A stretch of 36,880 nucleotides of DNA from an uncultured Prevotellaceae bacterium (GCA_945833925.1 CAMAFX010000019.1:1-36880), one strand, 5' to 3'; shown: positions 24,033 through 34,389, counted from the stretch's first letter. Numbers and translations: made by a program. The notes: generated from the sequence alone by a model not told the origin.

Positions 24033-26471
24033 TTATAGGTTCTTAGCAGGGTAAAGGGTGTCCCACCATGTAGGGTCGTCCTGGAGCCACTTGGCAAACC
24101 ATGCGTAGTAGGTGCTGACCCACTTCTTCTGCTTCTCATAGTCGACGATGTGATGATCCTGACCCTCGACGGTTACGAATGCACACTCACGGCCAAGTAT
24201 CTTGAGCGCGGTGAACATCTGGATACTCTCGTTGATGGGCACGTTGGTGTCGGATGCTCCGTGAAGGAAAAGAATCGGTGTGTGAACCTTGTCGGCATTG
24301 AAGAGCGGTGCCTGACCGCTGAGCAGTTTCTGGTTGTTCCATGGATAACTGTTGGCAGCACTCACGGCACTGTAGCTGTAGCCCCAGTAGCCGAAGCCCC
24401 AGTAACTGGTTGGGTTGCTGATGCCGGCATGGCTCATCGAGGCAGCGAATATGTCGGTGACGGTCATGAGGTATTGTGTCATGAAACCTCCGTATGAAGC
24501 ACCGAGGCAACCTATCTTGTCCTTGTTGACGTAGGGATGCTCTTCGCAGAACTTCTTGGTGCCTTCGATAATGTCGTCGGCTGTGCCCTCGCCATAGGTG
24601 TTGACGTGGCGTGCCGCAAACTCCTGACCGAAACCGGTGCAGCCGCTTGGCTGCACGACATAGACAACGTAGCCCATGGCTGCCCATCCGTGGAAGTTGT
24701 AGTAGGACTCCAGATAACGGCCTGTGGGCGAGCATCCGCCATAGTAGTAAACCAGCATTGGATACTTCTTTGTGCTGTCGAAATGGGGCGGCAGATAGTA
24801 GCGTCCGCAGATGGAGTCGCCACGGCTGCTCTTGAAGTTCCATTCGTGGAACTCGCCCAGCTCGATGTCGCCCATGCGGATGGCATCGTAGTCGCGGATG
24901 AGTGTTTCCTTGCCACTCTTGAGGTCGACGGTGTAGACTCGCGACGAGTTGGACGCGCTCTGACCCGTGTAACTCAGCATGGGCTTGCCGTCAGAAAGAG
25001 AGAAACTTGAGATGTATTCCTCGGTAAGTTTGAGACGGTCTATCTTGCCAGTCTTGGGGTTGATGCGGAAGATGTCCTGGCAGTCGCGGTTTTCGCAGAG
25101 AGCGTAGATGCAACCGTCCACCTTGCTTATCTGGAAACTGCCGATGTTGGGGTTGAAGTCGTAGGTGAGGCTCTTCACCTTGCGTGTGTCAAGGTCGTAG
25201 AGGAAAAGCTCGGTCTGTATCATACTGGGTGTCTTGCCCGTTGGGTCGTTGATGCCGATGCCACCGAATGCCTCGGGACTGCCGCTGAAGACAATCTGCT
25301 TGCCGTCGGCAGTGAAACGTCCGCTACCCAGAAATCCCTCGTGCTTGATGAGTGTGTCCAGTTTCTCTGTGTCACGGTTGTAAAGGTAGACATTCTGGAA
25401 GGTGAACGGGCGTTCGGTCATGCACTCCTCGTATTGTGTGATGAGGATGAGACGTCCGTCGGGGCTGAGTGTGGCACCGGAACTGTGATGGCCGAGGGTC
25501 AAGGGTGTGAGCTGGCCAGTAACTACGTTGAGCAACTGAACATTGGTGCGGTTGCGCCATCCTGGCTGACGGTCGTCTGGCGAGAGAATCTGGTGTACCT
25601 GTGGGTCGTCCTTTGGTCCTTCCACAGTCTTGTATATGAGCATCTCTTTCTCACCGTTGAGGAAACTGCCGTTTACCTTTGCATAGTCGGTGAAGAGTGG
25701 AGTGCGCTTGCCGTTGGCAGGGTCGCGGTATTCGTATATCGTCTCGCCATTGGTGCCCTTGCGGTAGCTTATATAGTTGTCGCCAGTGCTTGCCCAATCC
25801 TTGAAATCGGTGACCTCATGCGAGAGTCCAGTCTTGAGGTCTATTATTTCGCGCTTCCACTCGGTCTTCGAGTCTGCATACGTGGTGCTGGAGTTAAGCA
25901 TCAGGTAGCGACCGTTGGCAGAGAGAGAGGTGCTGCTTCCCTTCTCGCCGTTCATATAGTCGGCAAGGGTGTAGAGGCGCTTTCCCGTGGCGTTGATGGT
26001 AAGGTAGTCTGACTGCTTGCTGTCGACGCTGACCTTCAGTGTGTCAGCTTCGTTCTTCTTGCAGAAAACCTTGACCACCACCTCGTGGCGACCGGGCATG
26101 AGGTCCTGCTCGCCGCCCTGCTTGTTGTCAATGTAGATGACGTGCTCCTGGCTGCCCTGTGCCTCTATCTTGCACTTGGCAAAACGTGTGTTGTCGATGG
26201 TGAAACCAGCCAGGTATACTGCAGCCTTGTCGGTGGCAGCGATGATGCCGTTGCTCTCGGTGCCGTTCTTCCAGGCTTGAGTGTTGATGCCACTCTTCAG
26301 CATTTCGTTTTCGTCGTATGCCTTGCCGCTCGCATCGAGTGTGTCGAGCTGGATGGCATGAGTGGCGGTGTAGGGACCTGCAACCTTCAGTGTGTTAACA
26401 TCTATCTTGTCTGCCATTGCGGTGGCGAAGACCATGGTGCTGGCTAAAAGCAGTGTGTTTCTTTTGTTCAT
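24033..26471 (-). CDS. Secreted S9 family prolyl oligopeptidase (DPP4-like)
   Basis: The 812-residue serine peptidase begins with a signal peptide (MNKRNTLLLASTMVFATAMA, cleavage near residue 20). It has an N-terminal beta-propeller region (repeated strands such as LSPDDRQPGW, GATLSPDGRLILITQY, GSGRFTADGKQIVFSG) and a C-terminal alpha/beta hydrolase. Ser659 lies in GASYGGF; the likely Asp is in HGASDTNVPINES and His in VEGQDHHI. Members cleave dipeptides or short peptides in the periplasm. It lies between the RelA-like gene (60 bases upstream) and mutS2 (8 bases downstream) on one strand. No promoter was seen upstream, and its exact specificity (proline or alanine) cannot be read from sequence. 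Confidence 0.92.
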   Translation of the reverse strand: MNKRNTLLLASTMVFATAMADKIDVNTLKVAGPYTATHAIQLDTLDASGKAYDENEMLKSGINTQAWKNGTESNGIIAATDKAAVYLAGFTIDNTRFAKCKIEAQGSQEHVIYIDNKQGGEQDLMPGRHEVVVKVFCKKNEADTLKVSVDSKQSDYLTINATGKRLYTLADYMNGEKGSSTSLSANGRYLMLNSSTTYADSKTEWKREIIDLKTGLSHEVTDFKDWASTGDNYISYRKGTNGETIYEYRDPANGKRTPLFTDYAKVNGSFLNGEKEMLIYKTVEGPKDDPQVHQILSPDDRQPGWRNRTNVQLLNVVTGQLTPLTLGHHSSGATLSPDGRLILITQYEECMTERPFTFQNVYLYNRDTEKLDTLIKHEGFLGSGRFTADGKQIVFSGSPEAFGGIGINDPTGKTPSMIQTELFLYDLDTRKVKSLTYDFNPNIGSFQISKVDGCIYALCENRDCQDIFRINPKTGKIDRLKLTEEYISSFSLSDGKPMLSYTGQSASNSSRVYTVDLKSGKETLIRDYDAIRMGDIELGEFHEWNFKSSRGDSICGRYYLPPHFDSTKKYPMLVYYYGGCSPTGRYLESYYNFHGWAAMGYVVYVVQPSGCTGFGQEFAARHVNTYGEGTADDIIEGTKKFCEEHPYVNKDKIGCLGASYGGFMTQYLMTVTDIFAASMSHAGISNPTSYWGFGYWGYSYSAVSAANSYPWNNQKLLSGQAPLFNADKVHTPILFLHGASDTNVPINESIQMFTALKILGRECAFVTVEGQDHHIVDYEKQKKWVSTYYAWFAKWLQDDPTWWDTLYPAKNL

Positions 26472-26531
26472 TGTTTTTGGTGTTATTGTTTTGGATGACT
26501 CGTTTTCGATAATTCGCTAATACGATGTTTG

Positions 26532-28748
26532 TCAGCTTCTCGTTACGTTCTTGACTCCGCGTACTGTCTTCAACTTCTTGATAAGTTGCTGCAAGCGTGA
26601 GGTGTCCTCGAGCATGACGGTGAGGTGACCGCTGAAGAGTCCGTCGTGGCTGTCGATGCTGATGCTGCGCATGAGCATCTTCTCTTCCTTGGAGATGATG
26701 CTTGTTATGTTGTTGACGATGCCGAGGTCATCGTTGCCGACAATGTGGAGGGTTATGGCATATTTGCTGCCGCCCTTGCCCGCCCAGCGTGCCTTGACGA
26801 TGCGGTAGCCGAAGCGTTCGCGCATCTGAGGCGCGTTGGGGCAGTCCATACGGTGTATCTTGATGCCTCCCGATGCGGTGACGAATCCGAACACGTCGTC
26901 GCCATAGATGGGATGACAGCACTTTGCAAGTTGGAAGTCGAGTCCCTTCAGGTCCTTGTCTATCACCATGACGTCCTCGTTGCCACCTTTCACCTTGGTG
27001 TCCTTGGTGTCGTTCATGACAAACTCCTCGGCCTTGCGCACTTCCGACTTCTCTGCCTCTCCGCGTTCGAACTTCTGGCGTGCGACGTACTCCTCGATGA
27101 CGGTGTTGACGTCTATCTCATTGTTGCCGAGAGCCTTGTAGAAATCCGTTACCACCTTGAAACCGAGTTTCTTGATGGTGTGCATCAGCGTCGATTCGCT
27201 CATCTCCACCTTGCGGTTCTTCATTTTGCGTTCCAACAGTTCCTTGGCAATGTCCACCTGTCCGGCGTTCATCTCCTTGATGCTGGTTCTTATCTTGGTT
27301 CTTGCCTTGGATGTGTGGACAATGTTTATCCAGTCCAGCTTAGGAGTCTGGTTGTTGGATGTGAGAATCTCCACCTGGTCGCCGCTGTGCAGTTCCTGGC
27401 GTATGGTTACGTTCTTGTTGCCAATCTTGGCACCTGTGCAGTGGTCGCCCACCTTGGTGTGGATGGCATAGGCGAAGTCGAGCACCGTGCTGCCCTTTGG
27501 CAACTTGAAGAGGTCGCCCTTTGGCGTGAAGACGAAGACTTCATCCTCTACAAGGTCCATCTTGAACTGATCCATCAGCTGCATGTCATCGTTTGTCTCG
27601 AGTGCGGCTCGTATTCCAGCCAGCCAGTCTTCGAGTCCGCCTTGCTGCTGCTTCACTCCCTTGTAGCGCCAGTGTGCTGCCAGTCCGTGCTCGGCAACAT
27701 CGTCCATGCGTTCGGTTCTTATCTGTACCTCCACCCATTTCTTCTCAGGGCCGAGAACAGTGATGTGCAGACTCTCGTAGCCGTTGCTTTTGGGTACGCT
27801 GAGCCAGTCGCGCATGCGCTTGGGATTGCTCTGGTACATATCGGTTATGATGGAGAACACCTGCCAACATTCTGATTTTTCCTTCTCCAGTTTGGAATCG
27901 AGAATGATGCGGATGGCAAAGAGGTCGTAGACACCGTCCACGTCCACCTTCTGCTTCTTCATCTTCTGGTAAATGCTGTGGATGCTCTTTGTGCGTCCCT
28001 TCATGTGGTATTTCAGTCCGGCGGCATTCAGTTTCTCCTCGATGGGCTTGATAAACTGTGCTATGTAAGCGTCGCGACTGTCTTTCGTAGCGTTCAGTTT
28101 TTCCTTGATGTGATAATATGCATCGTGCTCAAGATACTTGAGCGAGAGGTCCTCGAGTTCGCTCTTCAACTTGTAGAGACCCAGTTTGTGTGCCAGTGGG
28201 GCATACAGATAAGCAGCCTCCATTGATATCTTCTGGCGAGCCTCGTCGTTGTCGGTGTCCCTAATCTGGCGCATCACCACCAGTCGGTTGGCAATCATGA
28301 TGAAGATGACACGCATGTCCTCGGCAAACGACAAGAGAAGCTGACGGAAATTCTCGCTCTCCACAGCATTCGACTTCTCGTATAGTCCGGCAATACTTTG
28401 CAGTCCGTGCAGTATGCCTGCCACCTCGTCGCCAAAGTCCTTTCTTATCTCGTCCAGACTGAACGCTCCGCTTTGCATGGCACTGCTCAGCATTACGCTG
28501 ATGATGGTTGCCTGTGTCATTCCCATCTCGTTGGACAGGATGATGGCGGTCTGCATATCGCAAACAATGGGGTTCAGACCGAAGACGTCGCGCTTCAGGC
28601 ATTCTGAGTCAATGGCTTTTCGAATGTATTCCTTGACCTTCTCCTTGTCATTTTCAGGTATGGCGGAGCCCCCTGCGTTTATCAACTCCTTGTGCAGGGC
28701 AAGCATAGTGTCGTGCTCCTCTATTGTGAAGAATTTGTCGTCATTCAT
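26532..28748 (-). CDS. RelA/SpoT-homologue (p)ppGpp synthetase with degenerate hydrolase domain
   Basis: The long RSH architecture is complete: N-terminal hydrolase-like domain, synthetase (RTKSIHSIYQKMKK, VYDLFAIRIILDS, GYESLHITVLGPEKKWVEVQ, ERMDDVAEHGLAAHWRYK), TGS domain (DEVFVFTPKGDLFKLPKG), helical region and C-terminal zinc-finger/ACT parts (DFQLAKCCHPIYGDDVFGFV, then DDLGIVNNITSIISKEE). The hydrolase signature HD is missing: the usual LHDVxEDT position reads MLSSAMQSG and the SDRLHNMR position reads ANRLVVMRQ. So it should make alarmone and not degrade it, i.e. be RelA-like. The frame opens at 28775 but that ATG overlaps the -7 element (28773-28780), so the start at 28748 (MNDDKFF) is used. 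It heads a minus-strand run with the S9 peptidase and mutS2 and is divergent from DUF4301. Confidence 0.93.
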   Translation of the reverse strand: MNDDKFFTIEEHDTMLALHKELINAGGSAIPENDKEKVKEYIRKAIDSECLKRDVFGLNPIVCDMQTAIILSNEMGMTQATIISVMLSSAMQSGAFSLDEIRKDFGDEVAGILHGLQSIAGLYEKSNAVESENFRQLLLSFAEDMRVIFIMIANRLVVMRQIRDTDNDEARQKISMEAAYLYAPLAHKLGLYKLKSELEDLSLKYLEHDAYYHIKEKLNATKDSRDAYIAQFIKPIEEKLNAAGLKYHMKGRTKSIHSIYQKMKKQKVDVDGVYDLFAIRIILDSKLEKEKSECWQVFSIITDMYQSNPKRMRDWLSVPKSNGYESLHITVLGPEKKWVEVQIRTERMDDVAEHGLAAHWRYKGVKQQQGGLEDWLAGIRAALETNDDMQLMDQFKMDLVEDEVFVFTPKGDLFKLPKGSTVLDFAYAIHTKVGDHCTGAKIGNKNVTIRQELHSGDQVEILTSNNQTPKLDWINIVHTSKARTKIRTSIKEMNAGQVDIAKELLERKMKNRKVEMSESTLMHTIKKLGFKVVTDFYKALGNNEIDVNTVIEEYVARQKFERGEAEKSEVRKAEEFVMNDTKDTKVKGGNEDVMVIDKDLKGLDFQLAKCCHPIYGDDVFGFVTASGGIKIHRMDCPNAPQMRERFGYRIVKARWAGKGGSKYAITLHIVGNDDLGIVNNITSIISKEEKMLMRSISIDSHDGLFSGHLTVMLEDTSRLQQLIKKLKTVRGVKNVTRS

Positions 28749-28772
28749 AGGCTCGTCCGTATTAAATTGAGT

Positions 28773-28780
28773 CAAAGTTA
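28773..28780 (-). promoter_or_regulatory. -7 element for the RelA-like gene
   Basis: TAACTTTG on the minus strand is an exact TAnnTTTG match about 25 bases from the chosen ATG at 28748. No clear -33 element was found. Confidence 0.6.
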
Positions 28781-28824
28781 CGAACTTTTTTTCTAATTCT
28801 CTGTAGTGTGAGATTATTTTTTTG

Positions 28825-28832
28825 TATATTTG
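28825..28832 (+). promoter_or_regulatory. -7 element for the DUF4301-purT unit
   Basis: TATATTTG fits TAnnTTTG, 32 bases upstream of the DUF4301 ATG at 28865. It is divergent from the RelA-like promoter within an 89-base gap. Confidence 0.55.
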
Positions 28833-28864
28833 CGAAGAAATGTATCATTTAAACCTAATATCCT

Positions 28865-30385
28865 ATGTTGACAGAACAAGACAAGATTCAGTTGCAGGAG
28901 AAAGGCATTACAGAACAGCAGATTGAAGCACAGTTGAAATGTTTCCGCGAAGGTTTCCCCTTCCTGAAACTGCGTGCGGCCGCTTCTGTCGGTAATGGCA
29001 TTCTCCGACTTACAGACGAGGAAGTGGATAAGTACATCGCTGCCTGGAACGATTATAAGAACGAGGGACACCATATCACGAAGTTTGTTCCCGCCAGTGG
29101 TGCTGCAAGCCGCATGTTCAAGAATATGTTCGAGTTCCTCTCGGCAGATTACGACGAACCAACAACTCCATTCGAGAAGAAATTCTTCGAGGAGATTCAT
29201 AACTTTGCATTCTATCCGGCACTTGACGACTCGTGCCATGTGAACGAGGGCAAGGGCGTAGATGCGCTTATAGAGGAAGGCAACTACAAGGCTGTTGTGG
29301 CTAATATGCTCGAGGAGGATGGTCTGAACTACGGACAGTTGCCAAAGGGACTCCTTCAGTTCCATGCATACCCTGATGAGGCTCGCACTCCACTTGAGGA
29401 GCACCTCGTTGAGGCTGCCCTCTATGCTTCGAGCCGTGGTGAGGCTGATGTTCACTTTACCGTCAGCCACGAGCACCGTGAACTGTTCGAGGAACTGGTT
29501 GAACGTGTGTTGCCCGAGTATGAGGCAAAGTTCAATATCAAATATCACGTTACATTCTCCGAGCAGAAGCCAAGCACCGACACGTTGGCTGCAACAATGG
29601 ACAACGAACCTTTCCGCACCGAGGACGGCAAATTGCTGTTCCGCCCAGGCGGACACGGTGCGCTTATCCAGAACCTTGGTGACCTGGACAGCGAGATTGT
29701 CTTTGTTAAAAACATCGACAATGTGGTGCCCGACCGCCTGAAGGATGAGACTGTCAAGTTCAAGCAGGTTCTGGCTGGTGTTCTCGTAAGCACTCAGAAG
29801 AAGGCTTTCGAACTTCTCGACATTCTTGAGAGCGGAAAGTATACACGCGAGGATATTCTCGACATCATACAGTTTGTGCGTCACGACATCTTTACCGATG
29901 TTCCGGGACTCAAGATTATGGAGGATGCCGAACTCGTTGAGTTCCTTAAGGGCGAACTGAACCGTCCTATGCGCGTGTGCGGAGTTGTGAAGAATGTAGG
30001 CGAACCTGGCGGCGGTCCGTTCCTGGCATATAACCCAGACGGTACCATCTCTGCCCAGATTCTCGAAAGCAGCCAGATTGACAACAACAATGCTGACTAT
30101 ATGAAGATGTTCCAGCAGGGAACGCACTTCAACCCGGTAGACCTCGTCTGCGCCATCCGCAACAACAAGGGCGAGAAGTTCGACCTTGTCAAGTATGTTG
30201 ACCCTGCTACAGGATTCATCTCATACAAGAGCAAGAACGGCAAGGACCTCAAGGCTCTTGAGTTGCCCGGCCTTTGGAACGGTGCCATGTCCAACTGGAG
30301 TACCATCTTCGTTGAGGTTCCTCTCGGTACCTTCAACCCAGTAAAGACAGTTAATGACCTTTTAAGAAACCAGCATCAGGGATAA
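28865..30385 (+). CDS. DUF4301 family protein
   Basis: A 506-residue soluble protein with the N-terminal pattern [20 protein letters not shown], followed by [38 protein letters not shown] and [20 protein letters not shown]. This is the arrangement I recognise as the Bacteroidetes family DUF4301. The [11 protein letters not shown] and HPG-like stretches ([12 protein letters not shown]) recall nucleotide-sugar/pyrophosphorylase-type phosphate binding, but no function is established and this is only an impression. The gene precedes purT by 4 bases, so the two are almost certainly translated from one message, and it is divergent from the RelA-like gene. Confidence 0.88.
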   Translation: MLTEQDKIQLQEKGITEQQIEAQLKCFREGFPFLKLRAAASVGNGILRLTDEEVDKYIAAWNDYKNEGHHITKFVPASGAASRMFKNMFEFLSADYDEPTTPFEKKFFEEIHNFAFYPALDDSCHVNEGKGVDALIEEGNYKAVVANMLEEDGLNYGQLPKGLLQFHAYPDEARTPLEEHLVEAALYASSRGEADVHFTVSHEHRELFEELVERVLPEYEAKFNIKYHVTFSEQKPSTDTLAATMDNEPFRTEDGKLLFRPGGHGALIQNLGDLDSEIVFVKNIDNVVPDRLKDETVKFKQVLAGVLVSTQKKAFELLDILESGKYTREDILDIIQFVRHDIFTDVPGLKIMEDAELVEFLKGELNRPMRVCGVVKNVGEPGGGPFLAYNPDGTISAQILESSQIDNNNADYMKMFQQGTHFNPVDLVCAIRNNKGEKFDLVKYVDPATGFISYKSKNGKDLKALELPGLWNGAMSNWSTIFVEVPLGTFNPVKTVNDLLRNQHQG

Positions 30386-30389
30386 GGCT

Positions 30390-31577
30390 ATGAAGAAGAT
30401 TCTTTTATTGGGAAGCGGTGAACTCGGCAAGGAGTTCGTTATTGCATGCAAGCGTCTTGGTCAGTATGTCGTGGCTTGCGACAGTTACGATGGTGCACCT
30501 GCCATGCAGGTTGCCGACGAGCGTCGCGTGTTCAGCATGTTGGATGGTGATACGCTCAACCGCATCGTCCACGAGGTGAAGCCGGATATTATCGTTCCTG
30601 AGATTGAGGCTATACGTACGGAGCGTCTCTACGACTTCGAGAAGCAGGGCATACAGATTGTTCCTTCTTCCAAGGCTGTTAACTACACGATGAACCGTAA
30701 GGCAATTCGTGAACTGGCACACACCGAACTCGGACTGAAGACTGCCGACTACCGCTATGCCACAAGTTATGACGAACTGGTAGAGGCTGCCAACGTCATT
30801 GGTTTCCCCTGTATCGTCAAACCGCTGATGAGTTCGTCAGGACACGGTCAGAGCAAGGTGGACTCTGCAGACGAACTGACCCATGCCTGGGAATACGCCT
30901 GTGGTGATGCACGAGGCGATCTCATGGAGGTCATCGTAGAACAGTTCATTCCTTTCGACTACGAGATAACTCTGCTTACGGTAACTCAGCAGAACGGTCC
31001 CACACTCTTCTGTGCTCCAATTGGTCATGTGCAGAAGGGTGGTGACTATCGTGAGAGTTTCCAGCCACGCATAATGAAGCCGGAGTTCGTTGCTCAGGCA
31101 CAGGAGATGGCAGACAAGGTGACACGCGCGCTGACAGGTGCAGGTATCTGGGGCGTTGAGTTCTTTGTGAGCGAGAAGGAGGGTGTCATCTTCAGCGAGT
31201 TGTCGCCACGTCCACACGATACAGGTATGGTGACGCTTGGACTGACGCAGAATCTCAGTGAGTTTGAGTTGCACGCTCGTGCCGTACTCGGTCTTCCGAT
31301 CCCAGCCATAGTTCAGGAACGTATGGGAGCCTCTGCAGTTATCCTTTCGGGAGTTGAGACAAACAGTCCAGACTATACTGGTGTTGAAGAGGTGTGCAAG
31401 GACGTGAAGTCTGATGTTCGTATCTTTGGCAAACCGATAGCACACGTGGGTCGACGCATGGGTGTTGTTGTATCCTGGGATTCTCTTTCCGACTCGCAGC
31501 AGGAGAACGAGGAGAAGATGCTGGCACTGCGCGACCGCTGCAAGGCATTGGCAGCAAAGGTGACAGTTAAGAAATAA
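30390..31577 (+). CDS. purT: Formate-dependent phosphoribosylglycinamide formyltransferase
   Basis: The 395-residue ATP-grasp enzyme formylates GAR with formate and ATP in purine synthesis, independently of folate. Visible features are the N-terminal [38 protein letters not shown], the ATP-grasp core [49 protein letters not shown] and [12 protein letters not shown]. Length is the family standard. It follows DUF4301 by 4 bases and is closed by a strong terminator (31659-31707). glyA, which makes the alternative one-carbon donor, lies far left in this window. Confidence 0.97.
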   Translation: MKKILLLGSGELGKEFVIACKRLGQYVVACDSYDGAPAMQVADERRVFSMLDGDTLNRIVHEVKPDIIVPEIEAIRTERLYDFEKQGIQIVPSSKAVNYTMNRKAIRELAHTELGLKTADYRYATSYDELVEAANVIGFPCIVKPLMSSSGHGQSKVDSADELTHAWEYACGDARGDLMEVIVEQFIPFDYEITLLTVTQQNGPTLFCAPIGHVQKGGDYRESFQPRIMKPEFVAQAQEMADKVTRALTGAGIWGVEFFVSEKEGVIFSELSPRPHDTGMVTLGLTQNLSEFELHARAVLGLPIPAIVQERMGASAVILSGVETNSPDYTGVEEVCKDVKSDVRIFGKPIAHVGRRMGVVVSWDSLSDSQQENEEKMLALRDRCKALAAKVTVKK

Positions 31578-31658
31578 AGATTAAAAGTTAAAAATTAAAA
31601 TTTAGTAGGGCGGATATGCCTGCCTTGAGACGTTGACTTTTAATTCTAACATAAAATT

Positions 31659-31707
31659 GGCGGTGTGATTAGAACATTGATTCTTAATCACACCGCCTTT
31701 TTTTTTA
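31659..31707 (+). terminator. Strong intrinsic terminator after purT
   Basis: A 13-bp perfect stem, GGCGGTGTGATTA (31659-31671) with TAATCACACCGCC (31685-31697) and a 13-base loop, is followed by ten T-rich bases. Reading the other way there is an A/T-rich stretch too, so it may also end the convergent amylase transcript. Confidence 0.9.
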
Positions 31708-31756
31708 TTGCTTGTATTCCGCTTTTCGGGAAATCATTCAGCCAACTTTCAATTCA

Positions 31757-33430
31757 TTAAAATCTGAATTTGAGGATTCTTCCCGAATGTGCAGGAACGA
31801 GCAGACGAACAGGCTCCTTCGAGTTGAAGGATACGTTGAAGGAGGTTCCCGTCAGCATACCCGTAGCCTTGACCTTGTCCAACTCGGGCAGGTTGTAGAG
31901 CTCGAACACGTGTCTTGGAATGTTCACGCCCATGTCAGCGTCGTAGTTGGCGAAGTTGGCGATGATGAGCAGCACCTCGTTCTCGTAACGGCGAAGGAAT
32001 GCGTACTGAGTTGCTGGGTTGAACAATTCTGTACGTGGGTTGACGTATGCCAAGTCGTAGAACTCTCCATCGCTGATAGCCTTCTCTGTGTTGCAGAGTG
32101 TGAGTATGCGGCTGTAGAACTGCTGAAGCGATACCTCCTGTGGCGTCAGTTGACGGTTGTCGAACTTTCCTTCGTTTCTCCAGCGGCGGATGGTGTCTAT
32201 GGTCCAGTAGTCGAAGATGGTTGTTCTGCCGTCCTTGCCACTGAATCCCTCTGCCTCCATACCACGTTCGCCGAGTTCCTGACCGAAGTAGATCATCATT
32301 GGGTTGCGTCCCATACATGCACTTACCAGCAGTGCGGCACGTCCCTTCTCGGCATCGCCGGCAAAGAACTCGCTTGCAAGACGCTGCTCGTCGTGGTTCT
32401 CGAGGAAGTTGAGCATGTGGTCCTTGATGTCGTCCACGTTCTGCCAGCACTGCGTGATGTTGTTGGCGCAGGCATAACCGCAGATGACGTTGCGAAGTGT
32501 GTCGTAGAGACCTACCTTGTCGTAGAGATAGTCGAAACCGCCAGTGTGAATATAGTTGCGGTATTCGTTTGGATTATATACCTCTGCAATGAAGATGATG
32601 TCGGGATACTGTTCCTTGACCTTTGCGATAGCGTAGTGCCAGAACTCAACAGGAACCATCTCTGCCATGTCGCAACGGAAACCGTCGACACCCTTCGAAG
32701 CCCAGAAGAGCAGTATGTCGAGCATCATGTCCCATGTCTTGGGACGTGGGTCGAAGTGGCAGACACGTCCACCCATATAGTCAACTCCGTAGTTCAGCTT
32801 GACAGTCTCGTACCAGTCGTTCTGGTCTGCCCAAGAACTGAAGTTGTCGTTGCCTGTAGCCTTTGCTGGCCATTCGTGATAACCACGAAGGTCGAAGTTG
32901 GCGTGCAACTCCTCGCCGGGGATATAGTAGAAGTTGTTGTTGGGGTCGAATGCCTTGCTCCGGTCATCGCTGGCACCAAGGTCCTCCACGCCCTCGGGTG
33001 CAGAGTCTGAATGGTACTGACGTGCCACATGGTTGGGGACAAAGTCGATGATGACCTTCAGTCCCTCATTGTGTGTCCTCTCTACCAAGGCATCGAACTC
33101 CTGCTTTCTTGCAAGAACGCAGCTGGCAAGGTCGGGGTCAACGTCGTAGTAGTCGCTGATGGCATAGGCAGAACCAGCCATACCCTTTACGACTCCTGGG
33201 TGATCGCCTCTCAGTCCGTATTCGCTGAAGTCGGTCTGTGTGGCGTGCTCGATGATGCCGGTATACCAAATGTGTGTCGCTCCAAGCGCCTTAATCTGCT
33301 GCAGGGCGCGTGGGGTGAAGTCGTTCATCAGTCCGCATCCGTTGGTTGCCTTGTCTCCCCATGGCTCGCAGGTACGGTTGTTGTTACCAAAGAGTCGTGT
33401 GAAGACTTGGTATATAATCAGTTTCTCCAT
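31757..33430 (-). CDS. Cytoplasmic GH13 alpha-amylase family glycosidase
   Basis: The 557-residue GH13 protein acts on alpha-1,4-glucans. It starts MEKLIIYQVFTRLFGNNNRT with no signal peptide, so it should work in the cytoplasm, plausibly on imported or stored maltodextrin. Conserved region I is VIIDFVPNH, region II GFRCDMAEM with nucleophile Asp254, region III IIFIAEVYN with the acid/base Glu, and region IV FLENHDEQR. A long insert between region I and II (FDPNNNFYYIPGEELHAN) fits the amylase/glucosidase subfamilies of Bacteroidetes. The gene is 62 bases downstream of fabD on the same strand, without an obvious promoter, so it may share the fabD transcript. Confidence 0.93.
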   Translation of the reverse strand: MEKLIIYQVFTRLFGNNNRTCEPWGDKATNGCGLMNDFTPRALQQIKALGATHIWYTGIIEHATQTDFSEYGLRGDHPGVVKGMAGSAYAISDYYDVDPDLASCVLARKQEFDALVERTHNEGLKVIIDFVPNHVARQYHSDSAPEGVEDLGASDDRSKAFDPNNNFYYIPGEELHANFDLRGYHEWPAKATGNDNFSSWADQNDWYETVKLNYGVDYMGGRVCHFDPRPKTWDMMLDILLFWASKGVDGFRCDMAEMVPVEFWHYAIAKVKEQYPDIIFIAEVYNPNEYRNYIHTGGFDYLYDKVGLYDTLRNVICGYACANNITQCWQNVDDIKDHMLNFLENHDEQRLASEFFAGDAEKGRAALLVSACMGRNPMMIYFGQELGERGMEAEGFSGKDGRTTIFDYWTIDTIRRWRNEGKFDNRQLTPQEVSLQQFYSRILTLCNTEKAISDGEFYDLAYVNPRTELFNPATQYAFLRRYENEVLLIIANFANYDADMGVNIPRHVFELYNLPELDKVKATGMLTGTSFNVSFNSKEPVRLLVPAHSGRILKFRF

Positions 33431-33492
33431 CTTTTTACCTTATATCTAATTAAATAATGTATGTGCGTGCGAGGTGCTCACACGGATTGGCT

Positions 33493-34389
33493 TTATGCCA
33501 GACCGTGAGCGCTGACAGCATCGTTGCCCTTGGCAATCTTTGCTATCATACCCTGAAGTGCCTTGCCAGGACCACACTCGATGAACTCGGTTGCACCGGC
33601 AGCAATCATATTCTGCACCTCCTGTGTCCAGCGTACACTGGCTGTAAGCTGAGCGATGAGGTTCTCCTTGATTTCTGCGGCATCGGTGTGAGCCTTTGCG
33701 TCTACATTCTGATATACGGGGCAGATAGGAGTCTTGAATTCTGTCTTTTCGATGGCAGCCTGGAGCTCGTCCTTGGCAGGCTGCATGAGGGGTGAGTGGA
33801 AAGCACCGCCTACAGGCAATACCAACGCACGCTTCGCACCGGCAGCCTTGAGCTTTTCGCATGCCTCGTTGACTGCTTCTACGTTTCCGCTGATTACCAA
33901 CTGACCAGGGTTGTTGTAGTTGGCACAGACAACAACGTTGCCTTCGCGGTTTACCTCAGCACAAATCTTCTCGATTGTCTCGTCGTCCAGGCCAACGATG
34001 GCAGCCATGGTGCTTGGAGCAGCCTCGCATGCCTTCTGCATTGCCATTGCACGAGCATAAACGAGTTTCAAACCATCCTCGAAACTGAGTGCGCCGGCAG
34101 CGGTAAGAGCTGAAAGTTCGCCGAGTGAGTGTCCGGCAACCATCTCTGGCTTGAACTCGTCGCCAAGACAGAGTGCGCTGATTACGCTGTGCAGGAACAC
34201 TGCAGGCTGTGTCACCTTTGTCTGCTTGAGCTCGTCGGCAGTGCCTTCGAACATGATGTCTGTTATTCTGAAACCGAGAATCTCATTTGCCTTCTCGAAA
34301 AGGCTTTTTGCCAAAGGGCTGTTCTCGTAGAGGTCCTTGCCCATACCACTGAACTGTGCTCCCTGACCTGGAAAAACAAATGCTTTCAT
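33493..34389 (-). CDS. fabD: Malonyl-CoA:ACP transacylase
   Basis: The 298-residue protein transfers malonyl from CoA to acyl carrier protein for fatty acid elongation. The N-terminal AFVFPGQGAQFSGMGKDL (oxyanion hole), the GHSLGELSALTAAGALSF block with catalytic Ser88, and GGAFHSPLM with His198 are all intact, as is ECGPGKALQGMIAK at the C-terminus. Length is typical. A promoter-like element lies at 34433-34440. It is not beside other fab genes; an amylase follows it on the same strand. Confidence 0.97.
   Translation of the reverse strand: MKAFVFPGQGAQFSGMGKDLYENSPLAKSLFEKANEILGFRITDIMFEGTADELKQTKVTQPAVFLHSVISALCLGDEFKPEMVAGHSLGELSALTAAGALSFEDGLKLVYARAMAMQKACEAAPSTMAAIVGLDDETIEKICAEVNREGNVVVCANYNNPGQLVISGNVEAVNEACEKLKAAGAKRALVLPVGGAFHSPLMQPAKDELQAAIEKTEFKTPICPVYQNVDAKAHTDAAEIKENLIAQLTASVRWTQEVQNMIAAGATEFIECGPGKALQGMIAKIAKGNDAVSAHGLA

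Noticed and set aside
28814..30127. 437-codon minus-strand frame opposite DUF4301
   Set aside because: Antisense shadow; the plus-strand gene is supported by family features and by tight linkage to purT.
31712..33010. 432-codon plus-strand frame opposite the GH13 amylase
   Set aside because: Antisense shadow of a gene with all GH13 conserved regions.
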